From: Alphaproteobacteria bacterium
GTDB taxonomy: Bacteria > Pseudomonadota > Alphaproteobacteria > Rhizobiales > Hyphomicrobiaceae
Direction of reading: 5' to 3'
DNA: 64,000 nucleotides
Assembly: GCA_022600345.1 (NCBI GenBank)
Contig: JAHZKP010000096.1
Coordinates: 1 to 64,000, forward strand
Under the pieces are notes generated by a model. It did not search any database, was not told the DNA's origin, and saw nothing but the letters and a program-made list of their open reading frames with translations. Positions 17,199-25,567 of this stretch are shown here, one piece after another (positions within the stretch are counted from its first letter, which is position 1; each line of letters opens with the position of its first letter). The position numbers and the translations under genes were made by a program.

Positions 17199-18401
17199 AT
17201 GTCGAACACGCCTTATCACGCCGGTCGCCATTTCCTGCAAATTCCAGGACCGACGCCGGTTCCAAGCCGTATCGAGCAGGCGATGATCCGCCCGATCATG
17301 GATCATCGCAGTGCTGAGTTCGCAGAGTTCTCCTCGCGACTGCTGCAGTCCTTGAAAGGCGTGTTCAAGACGGAAAACCCGGTCATCATGTTCCCGGCCT
17401 CGGGGACGGGAGCCTGGGAAGCGGCGCTGACGAACACGCTTTCGCCGGGCGACAAAATCGTGATGTTTGAGACCGGCCAGTTTTCCATGCTCTGGCAGGT
17501 GATGGCCAAACGGCTGGGGCTTGATGTCGACTATATCGAGTCGGATTGGCGCATCGGTGTTGACGCGCAGGCGATTGCCAGACGGATCGAGGCGGACAAG
17601 GCCCACGAGATCAAGGCGGTTGCCGTCGTTCATAACGAGACCGCAACGGGTTGCTGCTCGCCCGTTGACGAGGTTCGAAAAGCGCTTGATGCATCCGGCC
17701 ACCCCGCCTTGTTGATGGTCGATACCATTTCCTCGCTGGGCTGCGTCGACTACCGGCATGATGAGTGGGGAGTCGATGTCACGGTTTGCGGTTCGCAAAA
17801 GGGGTTGATGCTGCCGCCAGGGCTGTCGTTTACCGCTGTCAGCGACAAGGCGCTTGAAGCTTCCAAGTCGGCAAAGCTACCGCGCGGATTCTTCTCGTGG
17901 GAGGACATGCTGGGGCCGAATGCCAACGGGTTTTACCCCTATACGCCGGCGATTACGCTGATGTACGGCTTGGAAGAAGCCATCAAGATGTTGAACGAGG
18001 AAGGTCTTGAAAACGTCTTCGCCCGCCATGCGAAATTGGCGCGCGGCACACGTGCTGCGGTGGCTGCGTGGGGATTGGAGAACCAATGTTCGGATGCCAG
18101 GTATTATTCGAATGCGGTAACGTCGATCCGCATGCCGGAAGGTCACAGCGCGGACCGGTTCCGCAAAATCGTGTTGGAGAACTTCAACATGTCACTGGGG
18201 GCCGGGCTGACGAAGGTTGCTGACAAGGTGTTCCGGATCGGGCACTTGGGCGATACCAACGAGCTGACAATCATCGGGGCGCTGGGCGGCGTTGAGATGG
18301 GTCTGGAATTGGCTGGTGTTCCCCATAACAAGGGCGGCGTGCAGGCGGCGATGGCGGAATTTGCCAAATCCATCGGCGTTGAGCCGGCCAAGGCTGCTTA
18401 G
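17199..18401 (+). CDS. serine/aspartate-glyoxylate aminotransferase family (class V PLP)
   Basis: PLP-dependent aminotransferase of 400 residues. Family features are LQIPGPTPVPSRIEQAM near the N-terminus, IMDHRSAEF, FPASGTGAWEAALTNTLSPG (about 67-86), HNETATGCCSPV (about 147), VDTISSLG (about 177) and the PLP lysine in CGSQKGLMLPPG (about 200). It resembles serine-glyoxylate aminotransferase and the related aspartate-glyoxylate enzyme BhcA of the beta-hydroxyaspartate cycle. The other bhc genes are absent here, so serine-glyoxylate aminotransferase is the safer call. The start was moved to the ATG just before the conserved region. The TRAP operon diverges from it, suggesting linked carbon use. 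Confidence 0.85.
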   Translation: MSNTPYHAGRHFLQIPGPTPVPSRIEQAMIRPIMDHRSAEFAEFSSRLLQSLKGVFKTENPVIMFPASGTGAWEAALTNTLSPGDKIVMFETGQFSMLWQVMAKRLGLDVDYIESDWRIGVDAQAIARRIEADKAHEIKAVAVVHNETATGCCSPVDEVRKALDASGHPALLMVDTISSLGCVDYRHDEWGVDVTVCGSQKGLMLPPGLSFTAVSDKALEASKSAKLPRGFFSWEDMLGPNANGFYPYTPAITLMYGLEEAIKMLNEEGLENVFARHAKLARGTRAAVAAWGLENQCSDARYYSNAVTSIRMPEGHSADRFRKIVLENFNMSLGAGLTKVADKVFRIGHLGDTNELTIIGALGGVEMGLELAGVPHNKGGVQAAMAEFAKSIGVEPAKAA

Positions 18402-18430
18402 CCCTGCCAATATCGCCCACCAACTTTTTT

Positions 18431-18470
18431 AACGGCCGCTGGCAATTATCTGTCAGCGGCCGTTTTGTTT
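18431..18470 (+). terminator. rho-independent terminator after the aminotransferase gene
   Basis: Perfect 11-base stem AACGGCCGCTG / CAGCGGCCGTT around a 12-base loop, followed by TTGTTTG. The right arm runs into the last codons of the convergent minus-strand gene. Confidence 0.85.
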
Positions 18471-18847
18471 GTTTGCGTCTGCGGCGAGGATTGAGACTGT
18501 TTCACGTCGAAACCGAGTTTTTCCAGCCGGCTCCGGATGGCACCCGTCGTTCGGCGGTGACGTTCGGCAAGCGCGGGAATGCCGGCACCTGAGCGATATC
18601 CACGCATCAGGGCGTTATCTTCGTCGAGGTTCCAGGGTGCTCCGGCATTTGCGGCCAGTCGTGCGCGGGTGACTTCCAATCGTCGTTGGCGCTGGATTTC
18701 ATGGTGCAGGGCCTTGCTGGCAGCGTACAGCGAGCGGATGACATCGGGCTCCTGGCAGATATGCTTGTCAGGCAGCGGCTCACCATCAACGGGATTGCGT
18801 CCGGCGGCCAGTTCATCAATGATCTTCAGGGCCTCTTGCGGGTCCAT
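18446..18847 (-). CDS. hypothetical protein with helix-turn-helix-like C-terminal region
   Basis: Protein of 133 residues. The N-terminal part (AAGRNPVDGEPLPD) and a later PWNLDEDNALMRGYRSG ... GAIRSRLEKLG region recur in many proteobacterial proteins of unknown function. The second region looks like a Myb/SANT-type or resolvase-type helical DNA-binding motif. An ATG four codons upstream (18859) is possible; the chosen ATG has GGGGG at a usable distance. It converges with the aminotransferase gene, and the terminator stem of that gene overlaps its 3' end. A DNA-related role is only a hint. Confidence 0.65.
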   Translation of the reverse strand: MDPQEALKIIDELAAGRNPVDGEPLPDKHICQEPDVIRSLYAASKALHHEIQRQRRLEVTRARLAANAGAPWNLDEDNALMRGYRSGAGIPALAERHRRTTGAIRSRLEKLGFDVKQSQSSPQTQTNKTAADR

Positions 18848-18927
18848 TAATGCCCCCATAAAAAATACTCATTGCCGCGGATTATAGCTTGGCCGGGCGG
18901 GTTGAAAAGGCATGGAGAGCGGAAATT

Positions 18928-19593
18928 ATGCAATCGGCGGTTTATGTGTTCGATGCTTACGGCACGCTGTTTGATGTTCACTCGGCGGCAGCGCGGCATG
19001 CCGGCGCGATCGGTGAGCGATGGCAGGCGTTGTCGGACATCTGGCGAACCAAGCAACTTGAATATACCTGGGTGAGGTCGCTGGCGGGCAAGCCATGCTC
19101 GTTCTGGCAGGTGACCGAAGACGGGCTTGATTTTGCGGCTCAGTCGGTCGGCGGATTGGACCGGGAGTTGCGCGATGAGCTGCTGGCGGCTTACCGGCAA
19201 CTGGATGCCTATGATGAGGTCGCGGACGTATTGGCGGCGCTGAGGTCGCAAGGCTCACAGGTTGCCATTCTGTCAAATGGCGATCCGCAGATGCTGGTTG
19301 ATGCGGTCAGGTCAGCGGGGCTCAAGGGTGCTTTCGACGCTGTGATGTCTGTTGAATCTGCCGGCATATTCAAGGTCGCCCCGCCGGCCTATCAATTGGT
19401 GCTGGACCGGTTCGGGGTTGCGGCTGGCGAGGTGTCCTTCCAATCGTCAAACCGTTGGGATATCGCAGGCGCGAAGGCGTTCGGGTTCAAGACCGTCTGG
19501 ATCAACCGCGGCGGCAAACCGGATGAATATTTCGACCTTCCCGCCGACAGGACCGTCGCTGATCTTACCGCGATTGTTGATACGAATGTTTGA
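18928..19593 (+). CDS. haloacid dehalogenase type II family hydrolase
   Basis: HAD-superfamily protein of 221 residues. Motif I is VFDAYGTLFDVHS with the nucleophile Asp near residue 7, motif II is SNGDP (about 115), and the C-terminal block is SFQSSNRWDIAGAKAFGFKTVWINR. That block is characteristic of (S)-2-haloacid dehalogenases, which invert 2-halo acids to hydroxy acids. A phosphatase role is the usual alternative for HAD proteins, but the SSN.WD signature favours dehalogenase. GGAGAG precedes the chosen ATG; the ATG 13 codons upstream would add residues before motif I that the family lacks. Confidence 0.85.
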   Translation: MQSAVYVFDAYGTLFDVHSAAARHAGAIGERWQALSDIWRTKQLEYTWVRSLAGKPCSFWQVTEDGLDFAAQSVGGLDRELRDELLAAYRQLDAYDEVADVLAALRSQGSQVAILSNGDPQMLVDAVRSAGLKGAFDAVMSVESAGIFKVAPPAYQLVLDRFGVAAGEVSFQSSNRWDIAGAKAFGFKTVWINRGGKPDEYFDLPADRTVADLTAIVDTNV

Positions 19594-19681
19594 TGCCCAT
19601 CAAAGACGGGCTGGTGACTATCGTTGATTATCGAGCCTTGAAACGTTCCAGCGCGAAAGCGCCAACGCGAGGTTTGATAGC

Positions 19682-20116
19682 ATGTACCAGCATATTCTCA
19701 TCGCGACGGACGGTAGCGAACTGGCCAACAAGGCTGTGCCACATGGACTCGAATTGGCGAAGCTGGCGGGGGCCAAGGTAACGGCACTAACGGTTCGCCC
19801 GCATCTGGATGATTTCGTTGCCGAAGGGGTCGTCATCAGCGTCAGCGAGGACGAGTTGGAGTCCTTCAAGAAGGAAATCGACCACCATCTGGATTTCACC
19901 CGTGCGGCGGCGAAGGAGGCTGGCGTGCCGCTGGAGACGATCCAGGTTGAAAGCGGCGAGACGTGGAAGGCGATTGTCGAGGCTGCCCGGGATAACAAAT
20001 GCGATCTGATCATTATGGCCAGCCATGGTCGGCGCGGTTTGTCGGCGTTGATTTTCGGTAGCGAAACCCAGGGTGTGCTGACGCACTCGGACATTCCGGT
20101 TCTCGTCTATCGGTAA
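19682..20116 (+). CDS. universal stress protein UspA family
   Basis: Protein of 144 residues, one Usp domain. It starts MYQHILIATDGSELANKA and ends with the ATP-binding loop ASHGRRGLSALIFGSET and a final strand VLVYR. Such proteins bind ATP and are made under stress. It lies 88 bases after the dehalogenase gene on the same strand and may share its transcript. The gene downstream converges on it, with a 36-bp tandem repeat between them. Confidence 0.9.
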   Translation: MYQHILIATDGSELANKAVPHGLELAKLAGAKVTALTVRPHLDDFVAEGVVISVSEDELESFKKEIDHHLDFTRAAAKEAGVPLETIQVESGETWKAIVEAARDNKCDLIIMASHGRRGLSALIFGSETQGVLTHSDIPVLVYR

Positions 20117-20240
20117 TGTGGCTGTTTGGGGCTGCCGGGCGCAGGCTTCCGGTGATTTTTTCGCAGAAAAAATGCACCTGCCGCTGAGATGTTTCGACTC
20201 GATGAAAGGTCGCACTCGCTTTGCTGAAGCAAAGCGCAAG

Positions 20241-20334
20241 ACTTCCCAAGGTCGTGTTGGGGCATTTTTCACCAACACTTCCCAAGGTCGTGTTGGGCCG
20301 TCTTTCGCCAACACTTCCCAAGGTCGTGTTGGGC
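20241..20334. repeat. 36-bp tandem direct repeat x 2.6 with internal dyad
   Basis: Copies start at 20241, 20277 and 20313, exactly 36 bases apart. Each contains ACTTCCCAAGGTCGTGTTGGG, followed in the first two by a less conserved spacer ending in CACCAAC or CGCCAAC. Across unit borders the sequence forms CCAACAC ... GTGTTGG hairpins with an 11-base loop. The last copy breaks off where the permease stop codon (20334-20336, minus strand) begins. Confidence 0.9.
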
Positions 20335-22136
20335 TAGAGCGGCCAGACCAACAGGATCATCGGGACGCCGACGGCGACGACGATGATCTCCAGGGGCAGG
20401 CCCATGCGCCAGTAATCGCCGAAACGATAGCCGCCCGGACCCATGATCAGCGTATTGTTCTTGTGCCCGATCGGCGTCAGAAAGGCGCAGCTTGCAGCCA
20501 CCGCCACCGCCATCAAGAAGGGGTCAGGGCTGACGCCAAGCGAGCGAGCAACCTCCACGGATATGGGGGCTGCAACAAGTGCCGTGGCGGTGTTGTTGAG
20601 TACGTCCGACAGCGTCATCGTCAGCGCCATGATTATGGTCAGGACGGCCCAGGGGGGAAGCCCTTGAGAGACGTCGACAATGCTTTGTGCGAGCACTTTT
20701 GAAGCACCTGATGATTCAAGTGCAGCGCCGATCGGGATCAACGAGGCAATGAGGACGACGACGGGCCACTCGATGGTTTCATAGAGTTCCTTCAACGGCA
20801 CGATGCCAAACAGCGTGTAGAGCACGCAGACCAGGGCGAGCGCGATGGGAAGGTAGAGGAAGCCGAAGCTCGATGCGGCGATTGCGGCGGCAAACAGGGC
20901 GGCGGCAAGCAGCGCCTTGTTGGTGTTCTTGACTTCAAGGCCACGCTCGGCGAGCGGGACGATGCCCATATCCTCGATGAACGACCTGGTGCGCTCCTTG
21001 GGTCCAAGCAACAATAAAACGTCGCCGACGGCCATCGATTCCCGCCTGACGCGCTTTTGCAGGTTGCGGCCTTCACGCTGGATGCCGACCAGCCAGATGC
21101 CGTGGTTGTCGAACAAGCTGAGACTGTTGGAAGAGCGCCCTTCCACGCGCGAACCCGGCCTGACAACGGCTTCAACCAGGTCGAGGTCGGCGCCCTGCAA
21201 TTTCTCGCGTTGATGGTCTTTGTCGACGTAGCCCAGTTTGTGTTCGGCAACGAAATCGTCGAGGTGTTCGGCGGCGGCTTCAACAATGAGGATGTCGCCC
21301 TCGACGATTCTAGTCCAGCCGGCGCGCTTGTTGATGTAGCCGTGTTCCTGAATGACGTTGAGGATCTTGACCTCGCTCTTGTCGGCGGCCTTTTCGGCAT
21401 CAACCAACTGCATTCCGGCGAAATCGGAGGCTTCCCCAACGGTGAGTTCTGCGATGTAATCGTTCAGCTTGAAGGTGTCACCGCCGGTGTCGGCGCGTCC
21501 AGCCGAACTGGGGATCAGTCGCCAGCCGATCAAGGCGACGAAGGCTATTCCGACGGCGGCGCAGACAATGCCGACAGGGGTAAAGTCGAACATGCCGAAG
21601 GGTTCGCCCAGTTCCTTTTCGCGGTAAGTCGAGATGATGATGTTGGGCGGAGTACCGATCAGCGTGACGAGGCCGCCCAGGATGGTGGCGAACGACAGCG
21701 GCATCAGCGTCCAGGCGGGCGATCTTTTTGCTTTCCGCGCCGCGCTGATATCGACGGGCATCAGGAGTGCGAGGGCGCCGACGTTGTTCATGATGCCTGA
21801 CAACAGGCCGCCGACGCTCGACATTACGGCGATATGGATGGGCACCGAGCGGCCAGCCGACGTCAGGTGGCGGGCGATGAAATCAACGGCGCCGGATGAT
21901 GACAACCCGTGGCTGACGATCAGCACCAGTGCGATGATCATGGTGGCGGGGTGGCCGAACCCGGCAAAGGCGTCTGACTTTGGCACCGCGCCGATGATGA
22001 CGGCTGCAACGAGTGCCGCGAAGGCCACCAGATCATAGCGCCAGCGGCCCCAGACCAGCAGAACCAGAACGCCCAGGAGGATGCCGAGCACCTTCATCTG
22101 GTCAAGGGTGAACGGGAGATTTGCCATATCAATCAT
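20334..22136 (-). CDS. SLC13-type permease with two TrkA-C (RCK_C) domains
   Basis: Inner-membrane anion symporter of 600 residues. It has about six hydrophobic segments, then a soluble middle part (about 210-390) containing two TrkA-C/RCK_C-like domains, then about six more segments. The signatures GHPATMIIALVLIVSHGLSS (about 60) and TLIGTPPNIIIS (about 157) fit the SLC13/DASS group, whose members with this architecture carry sulfate, dicarboxylates or other anions with sodium. The substrate is not readable. Its stop codon coincides with the end of the 36-bp repeat array. An ATG three codons inside (22127) is an alternative start. Confidence 0.9.
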   Translation of the reverse strand: MIDMANLPFTLDQMKVLGILLGVLVLLVWGRWRYDLVAFAALVAAVIIGAVPKSDAFAGFGHPATMIIALVLIVSHGLSSSGAVDFIARHLTSAGRSVPIHIAVMSSVGGLLSGIMNNVGALALLMPVDISAARKAKRSPAWTLMPLSFATILGGLVTLIGTPPNIIISTYREKELGEPFGMFDFTPVGIVCAAVGIAFVALIGWRLIPSSAGRADTGGDTFKLNDYIAELTVGEASDFAGMQLVDAEKAADKSEVKILNVIQEHGYINKRAGWTRIVEGDILIVEAAAEHLDDFVAEHKLGYVDKDHQREKLQGADLDLVEAVVRPGSRVEGRSSNSLSLFDNHGIWLVGIQREGRNLQKRVRRESMAVGDVLLLLGPKERTRSFIEDMGIVPLAERGLEVKNTNKALLAAALFAAAIAASSFGFLYLPIALALVCVLYTLFGIVPLKELYETIEWPVVVLIASLIPIGAALESSGASKVLAQSIVDVSQGLPPWAVLTIIMALTMTLSDVLNNTATALVAAPISVEVARSLGVSPDPFLMAVAVAASCAFLTPIGHKNNTLIMGPGGYRFGDYWRMGLPLEIIVVAVGVPMILLVWPL

Positions 22137-22237
22137 GGCGCGGAGTGTTGCCGCAGGAGGGGCATTGCCGCAAGTCCGAAATCACGCAGGCCGTTGAAAA
22201 CCCGTTAGCGGCCACGTTGGGGCCAATTTGGCCAGCG

Positions 22238-22516
22238 TCAGCGCTCGATCGTTACTTCCCAGCCGTGGCTGACGCAGCGGGCCCCGATATCGACGGGTCC
22301 GAGGCTGAAGACCTTGTCGCAGGACAGGGTGGGTCCGTCCTTGAGCCGGGTTGCGCTATCGGAAAGCTTCATGCCGGCGCCCGAACTGATGACGAGGAAG
22401 TATGCCGGGTGGCGTTCTGGAACGGTTGCCCGACCTTCTGGTTGCCAGAAGATCAGTCCCAGTCCCAAGAATGCAAATGCTAACAGCGCGAGTGCAGTGC
22501 GCTCAATCCACGGCAT
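22238..22516 (-). CDS. small membrane-anchored hypothetical protein
   Basis: Protein of 92 residues with an N-terminal hydrophobic helix (about 7-24) followed by a soluble domain containing two cysteines (about 67 and 80). No family recognised. It stands about 100 bases upstream of the permease gene on the same strand. Confidence rests on a clean membrane-anchor pattern and plausible composition only. Confidence 0.5.
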   Translation of the reverse strand: MPWIERTALALLAFAFLGLGLIFWQPEGRATVPERHPAYFLVISSGAGMKLSDSATRLKDGPTLSCDKVFSLGPVDIGARCVSHGWEVTIER

Positions 22517-22742
22517 GGCATCAAATCCCTCTGGCCCGTAATGAGATCTGCAACCCGGGCAACTGAACGCGCGTTGGGTTCTGCAATCATCTCTTGGGGG
22601 TCAAAGGGTAGCGATTCGTTTCGTTGCGTCTTGTATGGATCGGGTGGCAGCGTCGCTTCGCAGTGGGCATATGGCCAAGATGCTACATATACCCAATGCG
22701 AGTGGCGAGATTGCACGCGGCGCATTGAGCGCCAATTCGCAA

Positions 22743-22991
22743 TCAGCGGCCGCGGAAGCCGGCGGCAGCAAGTGTGACCTTGCAGCGGGTGCCCAGTTTC
22801 ATGAAGTTGCGGCGCACACAGCGCTTGACGCCTGAGATGGTCGGCTTCTTGCCGATGCAAAGGCGGCGGACGTCCTTTTCACAGGCGGCCCGCATCTGTG
22901 GTGTCACTTCCTTGGGAAGCTTGAAGTTTTCAGCGGCTGCCGAAGTCGAGAAAATGGCGGCGGCCAGTGCAATTATGCTGAGACATTTCAT
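22743..22991 (-). CDS. small secreted cysteine-rich-repeat protein
   Basis: Protein of 82 residues with a clear signal peptide (MKCLSIIALAAAIFSTSAAA). The mature part has four cysteines in the order AAC, RLC, KRC and TRC with basic residues between, resembling the cysteine-rich repeat found in small exported Hyphomicrobiales proteins. A start at 23078 would add 29 residues before the signal peptide and is rejected. The function is unknown. The clustered cysteines and basic charge recall the C-terminus of the basic exported protein at 10434-11057. Confidence 0.7.
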   Translation of the reverse strand: MKCLSIIALAAAIFSTSAAAENFKLPKEVTPQMRAACEKDVRRLCIGKKPTISGVKRCVRRNFMKLGTRCKVTLAAAGFRGR

Positions 22992-23185
22992 TGTCGGCCC
23001 TCGTTGGTTGTTCGAGTTGGCCGTTTCTATAAGGCTGTGGGGGTGCCAACAATTGGGCGAAATGTTGCAGTGCGGCATGCAACCACATGGATGACTTCGA
23101 CGGGTCGCTGCAAAGCCCCGCCAGGGGGGGCTGCGGGCCGGGGAGACGCCTTGACGGCAGGCTTTGAGAATGCCGTTTATGGTTA

Positions 23186-24688
23186 CTATTTCATTACCGG
23201 TATTTCGAATTGGGCACCGTCCTTGATGCCACTTGGCCAGCGCGAGGTGACGGTTTTGGTGCGGGTATAAAAGCGGATGGCGTCGGGTCCGTGCTGGTTG
23301 AGATCGCCAAAGCCGGAGCGACGCCAGCCGCCGAATGTGTAGTAGGCCAGCGGAACCGGGATTGGAACGTTTATGCCGACCATGCCGACCTCGACCTTTG
23401 AGGCGAAGTCACGGGCGGCATCGCCGTCGCGGGTGAAGATGGCGACACCGTTGGCGTATTCGTGGCTGTTGGCCAGATTTATCGCTTCATTGTAATCGGC
23501 AGCACGGACCATGGAGAGGACCGGACCAAAGATTTCCTCGCGATAGATGCGCATGTCGGGGGTGACGCGGTCGAACAGGCAGCCGCCCATGTAGAAGCCG
23601 TTCTCATAGCCCTGCATCGAAAACTCGCGTCCGTCGACGACCAGTTCGGCGCCTTCGTCGATGCCGGTGGTGACGTAGCCCTTGACGCGTTCCAGGTGGG
23701 CCTTGGTGACCAGCGGACCGAAGTCCGCGTCGAGGCTGGTGGACGGGCCGACCTTGAGGCTTTCGATGCGGGGAACGAGGCGCTCGCGAAGCTGGCTTGC
23801 TGCCTGTTCGCCGACGGGTACGGCGACCGAGATTGCCATGCAGCGCTCGCCAGCCGAGCCGAAGGATGCCCCGATGAGGGCGTCGACTGCCTGATCCATG
23901 TCGGCATCAGGCATGACGATCATGTGGTTCTTGGCGCCGCCGAATGCCTGAACACGCTTGCCGGTGGTAGCGCCGCGCGAATACACGTACTGGGCGATAT
24001 CAGACGAGCCGACGAAGCCGACGGCAGCGATTTCGGGATCGTCGAGGATGGCGTCGACGGCTTCCTTGTCGCCGTTGACAACGTTGAATACGCCGTCGGG
24101 CAGGCCGGCTTCCTGGAACAGTTCGGCCAGGCGCAAGGGCACGGTTGGATCGCGTTCGGAGGGTTTCAGGATAAAGGCGTTGCCGCAGGCGATTGCAGGT
24201 GCGGCTTTCCATAAGGGTATCATGGCGGGGAAGTTGAACGGCGTGATGCCGGCGACAACGCCGAGTGGCTGGCGCATGGAATAGATGTCGATGCCCGGAC
24301 CGGCGTTTTCGGTGTATTCGCCCTTCAGCAGATGCGGGATGCCGATTGCGAACTCGGCGACTTCCAGGCCGCGCTGAACGTCGCCCTTGGCGTCGGGAAT
24401 GGTCTTGCCGTGCTCGCGGGCGAGCAGTTCGGCCAGTTCGTCCATGTGGGTGTTCAAAAGGTCGACGAAGCGCATGAAGACGCGGGCACGGCGCTGGGGA
24501 TTGGTGTTTGCCCAGTCGATCTGGGCGGCCTTGGCGACCTTTACGGCGGCGCGCAGTTCGTCGGTGCTGGCGAGCGGTACGCGGGCAATGATTTCTCCGG
24601 TCATCGGCTGGTAGACATCGCCAAATCGCCCCGACGTACCGGCCTCATGTTTGCCGCCGATAAAGTGGGTGAGTTCATTTGCTGGCAT
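23186..24688 (-). CDS. mmsA: CoA-acylating methylmalonate-semialdehyde dehydrogenase
   Basis: Aldehyde dehydrogenase superfamily enzyme of 500 residues. It begins LTHFIGGKHEAGTSGR and has PFNFPAMIPLWKAAPAIACG (about 152), FVGSSDIAQYVYSRG (about 225), and a catalytic Cys in GSAGERCMAISVAV (about 283), the block typical of MmsA/IolA rather than of general aldehyde dehydrogenases. It converts methylmalonate or malonate semialdehyde plus CoA and NAD to propionyl- or acetyl-CoA, in valine, inositol or beta-alanine breakdown. No other gene of those pathways is adjacent. A long T-rich tract lies just upstream of the start. Confidence 0.92.
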   Translation of the reverse strand: MPANELTHFIGGKHEAGTSGRFGDVYQPMTGEIIARVPLASTDELRAAVKVAKAAQIDWANTNPQRRARVFMRFVDLLNTHMDELAELLAREHGKTIPDAKGDVQRGLEVAEFAIGIPHLLKGEYTENAGPGIDIYSMRQPLGVVAGITPFNFPAMIPLWKAAPAIACGNAFILKPSERDPTVPLRLAELFQEAGLPDGVFNVVNGDKEAVDAILDDPEIAAVGFVGSSDIAQYVYSRGATTGKRVQAFGGAKNHMIVMPDADMDQAVDALIGASFGSAGERCMAISVAVPVGEQAASQLRERLVPRIESLKVGPSTSLDADFGPLVTKAHLERVKGYVTTGIDEGAELVVDGREFSMQGYENGFYMGGCLFDRVTPDMRIYREEIFGPVLSMVRAADYNEAINLANSHEYANGVAIFTRDGDAARDFASKVEVGMVGINVPIPVPLAYYTFGGWRRSGFGDLNQHGPDAIRFYTRTKTVTSRWPSGIKDGAQFEIPVMK

Positions 24689-24921
24689 AGGACGTTTCCT
24701 TGGTTTTTTTTGATTTTTTATTATGTGTTTGCCGGGATTTGTCGTGAGGTTCGCGGCTCTGCCACCTTAACTGAAGGGGCTTACAATGGCAGATTTTCGA
24801 ATGGCGCGGGATGTTGTCGCAATGAGGTCGCCGGTTCAAGGCGACGACAACCTTGGCGGTTGCCGCCTGAACGATTGAGGAGCGGCTGCGGACCTGATGG
24901 CGGTGCTGGGTGTGTGGTCAA

Positions 24922-25410
24922 TCAGGAGCCGTCGGTGGCGGCAAATCCGACGTTCGCCAGAATCTCGGGCAGGATTTCGTTGATGCGCACGGAATCGACA
25001 TCGTCCTTGTGGAGGACTTCGGCTGCGCCTGCGGCCATCAGGTCGAGACGGCGCTTGCGTGTCGCGACGCCGGAAATCACAACGATCGGTCCTTCGTATC
25101 CAACTCGGCGCAGGAAGGGGATGGAATCGTTGGCGCGGTCATTCGATAGCTCAAGGTTATCATCAAGCAGGACCAGCTCGGGATGGCCTTTCATCACTTC
25201 ATCGATGGCCGCTGATAACGTGGAGGCATCTCGAATTTTGAGGTCGTAGCCATGCAGCAGGTGAAGCGTGGCGCGCAGCCGCTTGATGTCGCGGCTCTCG
25301 TCATCGACGATCAGGACGTCTTTCAATTTGGGCAGGTCGCCAACGGACTTGTTGAGGCCGCTCTTCTTGTCGAGGAAATCCCCACCTGACGTAGACGATG
25401 ACGCGGTCAT
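24922..25410 (-). CDS. single-domain response regulator
   Basis: CheY-like receiver of 162 residues with a 30-residue N-terminal extension and no output domain. The acidic pair is in VLIVDDES (about 33-39), the phospho-acceptor Asp is at 83 or 84 in VLLDDNLE, the conserved Ser is in VVISG (113) and the Lys in LHKDD (135). It lies 157 bases downstream of the histidine kinase gene on the same strand and is probably its partner. Without an output domain it must act through protein contacts, either within this GTPase/OmpA cluster or in a phosphorelay. Confidence 0.85.
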   Translation of the reverse strand: MTASSSTSGGDFLDKKSGLNKSVGDLPKLKDVLIVDDESRDIKRLRATLHLLHGYDLKIRDASTLSAAIDEVMKGHPELVLLDDNLELSNDRANDSIPFLRRVGYEGPIVVISGVATRKRRLDLMAAGAAEVLHKDDVDSVRINEILPEILANVGFAATDGS

Positions 25411-25567
25411 GCCGGTTTCTCCTCATGGAAGTGACTGGTTATTGTTAAGAGCTGTCGTCGTTCGAAAAGCGCATTTGCAGGCCGTGCTTTGCGTTTTTCT
25501 GAACGGCTCTTGTTGTTACAGAAAACAACGCCCGCCGCAAACTTGCCATTCGTTTGTTATTGGCGGA

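Noticed and set aside
16825..17265. 146-codon minus-strand open frame in the TRAP/aminotransferase spacer
   Set aside because: It overlaps the start of the aminotransferase gene on the opposite strand and has no recognisable features.
20241..20334. Repeat array as a CRISPR
   Set aside because: The spacers are about 15 bases and similar to each other, there are only three units and no cas genes; it is a plain tandem repeat.
20118..20702. 194-codon plus-strand open frame containing a repeated TSQGRVG peptide
   Set aside because: The peptide repeat is the translation of the 36-bp DNA repeat, and the rest is antisense to the SLC13 permease gene.
22480..22860. 126-codon minus-strand open frame
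   Set aside because: It overlaps two better supported small genes in other frames and lacks a signal peptide or domain.
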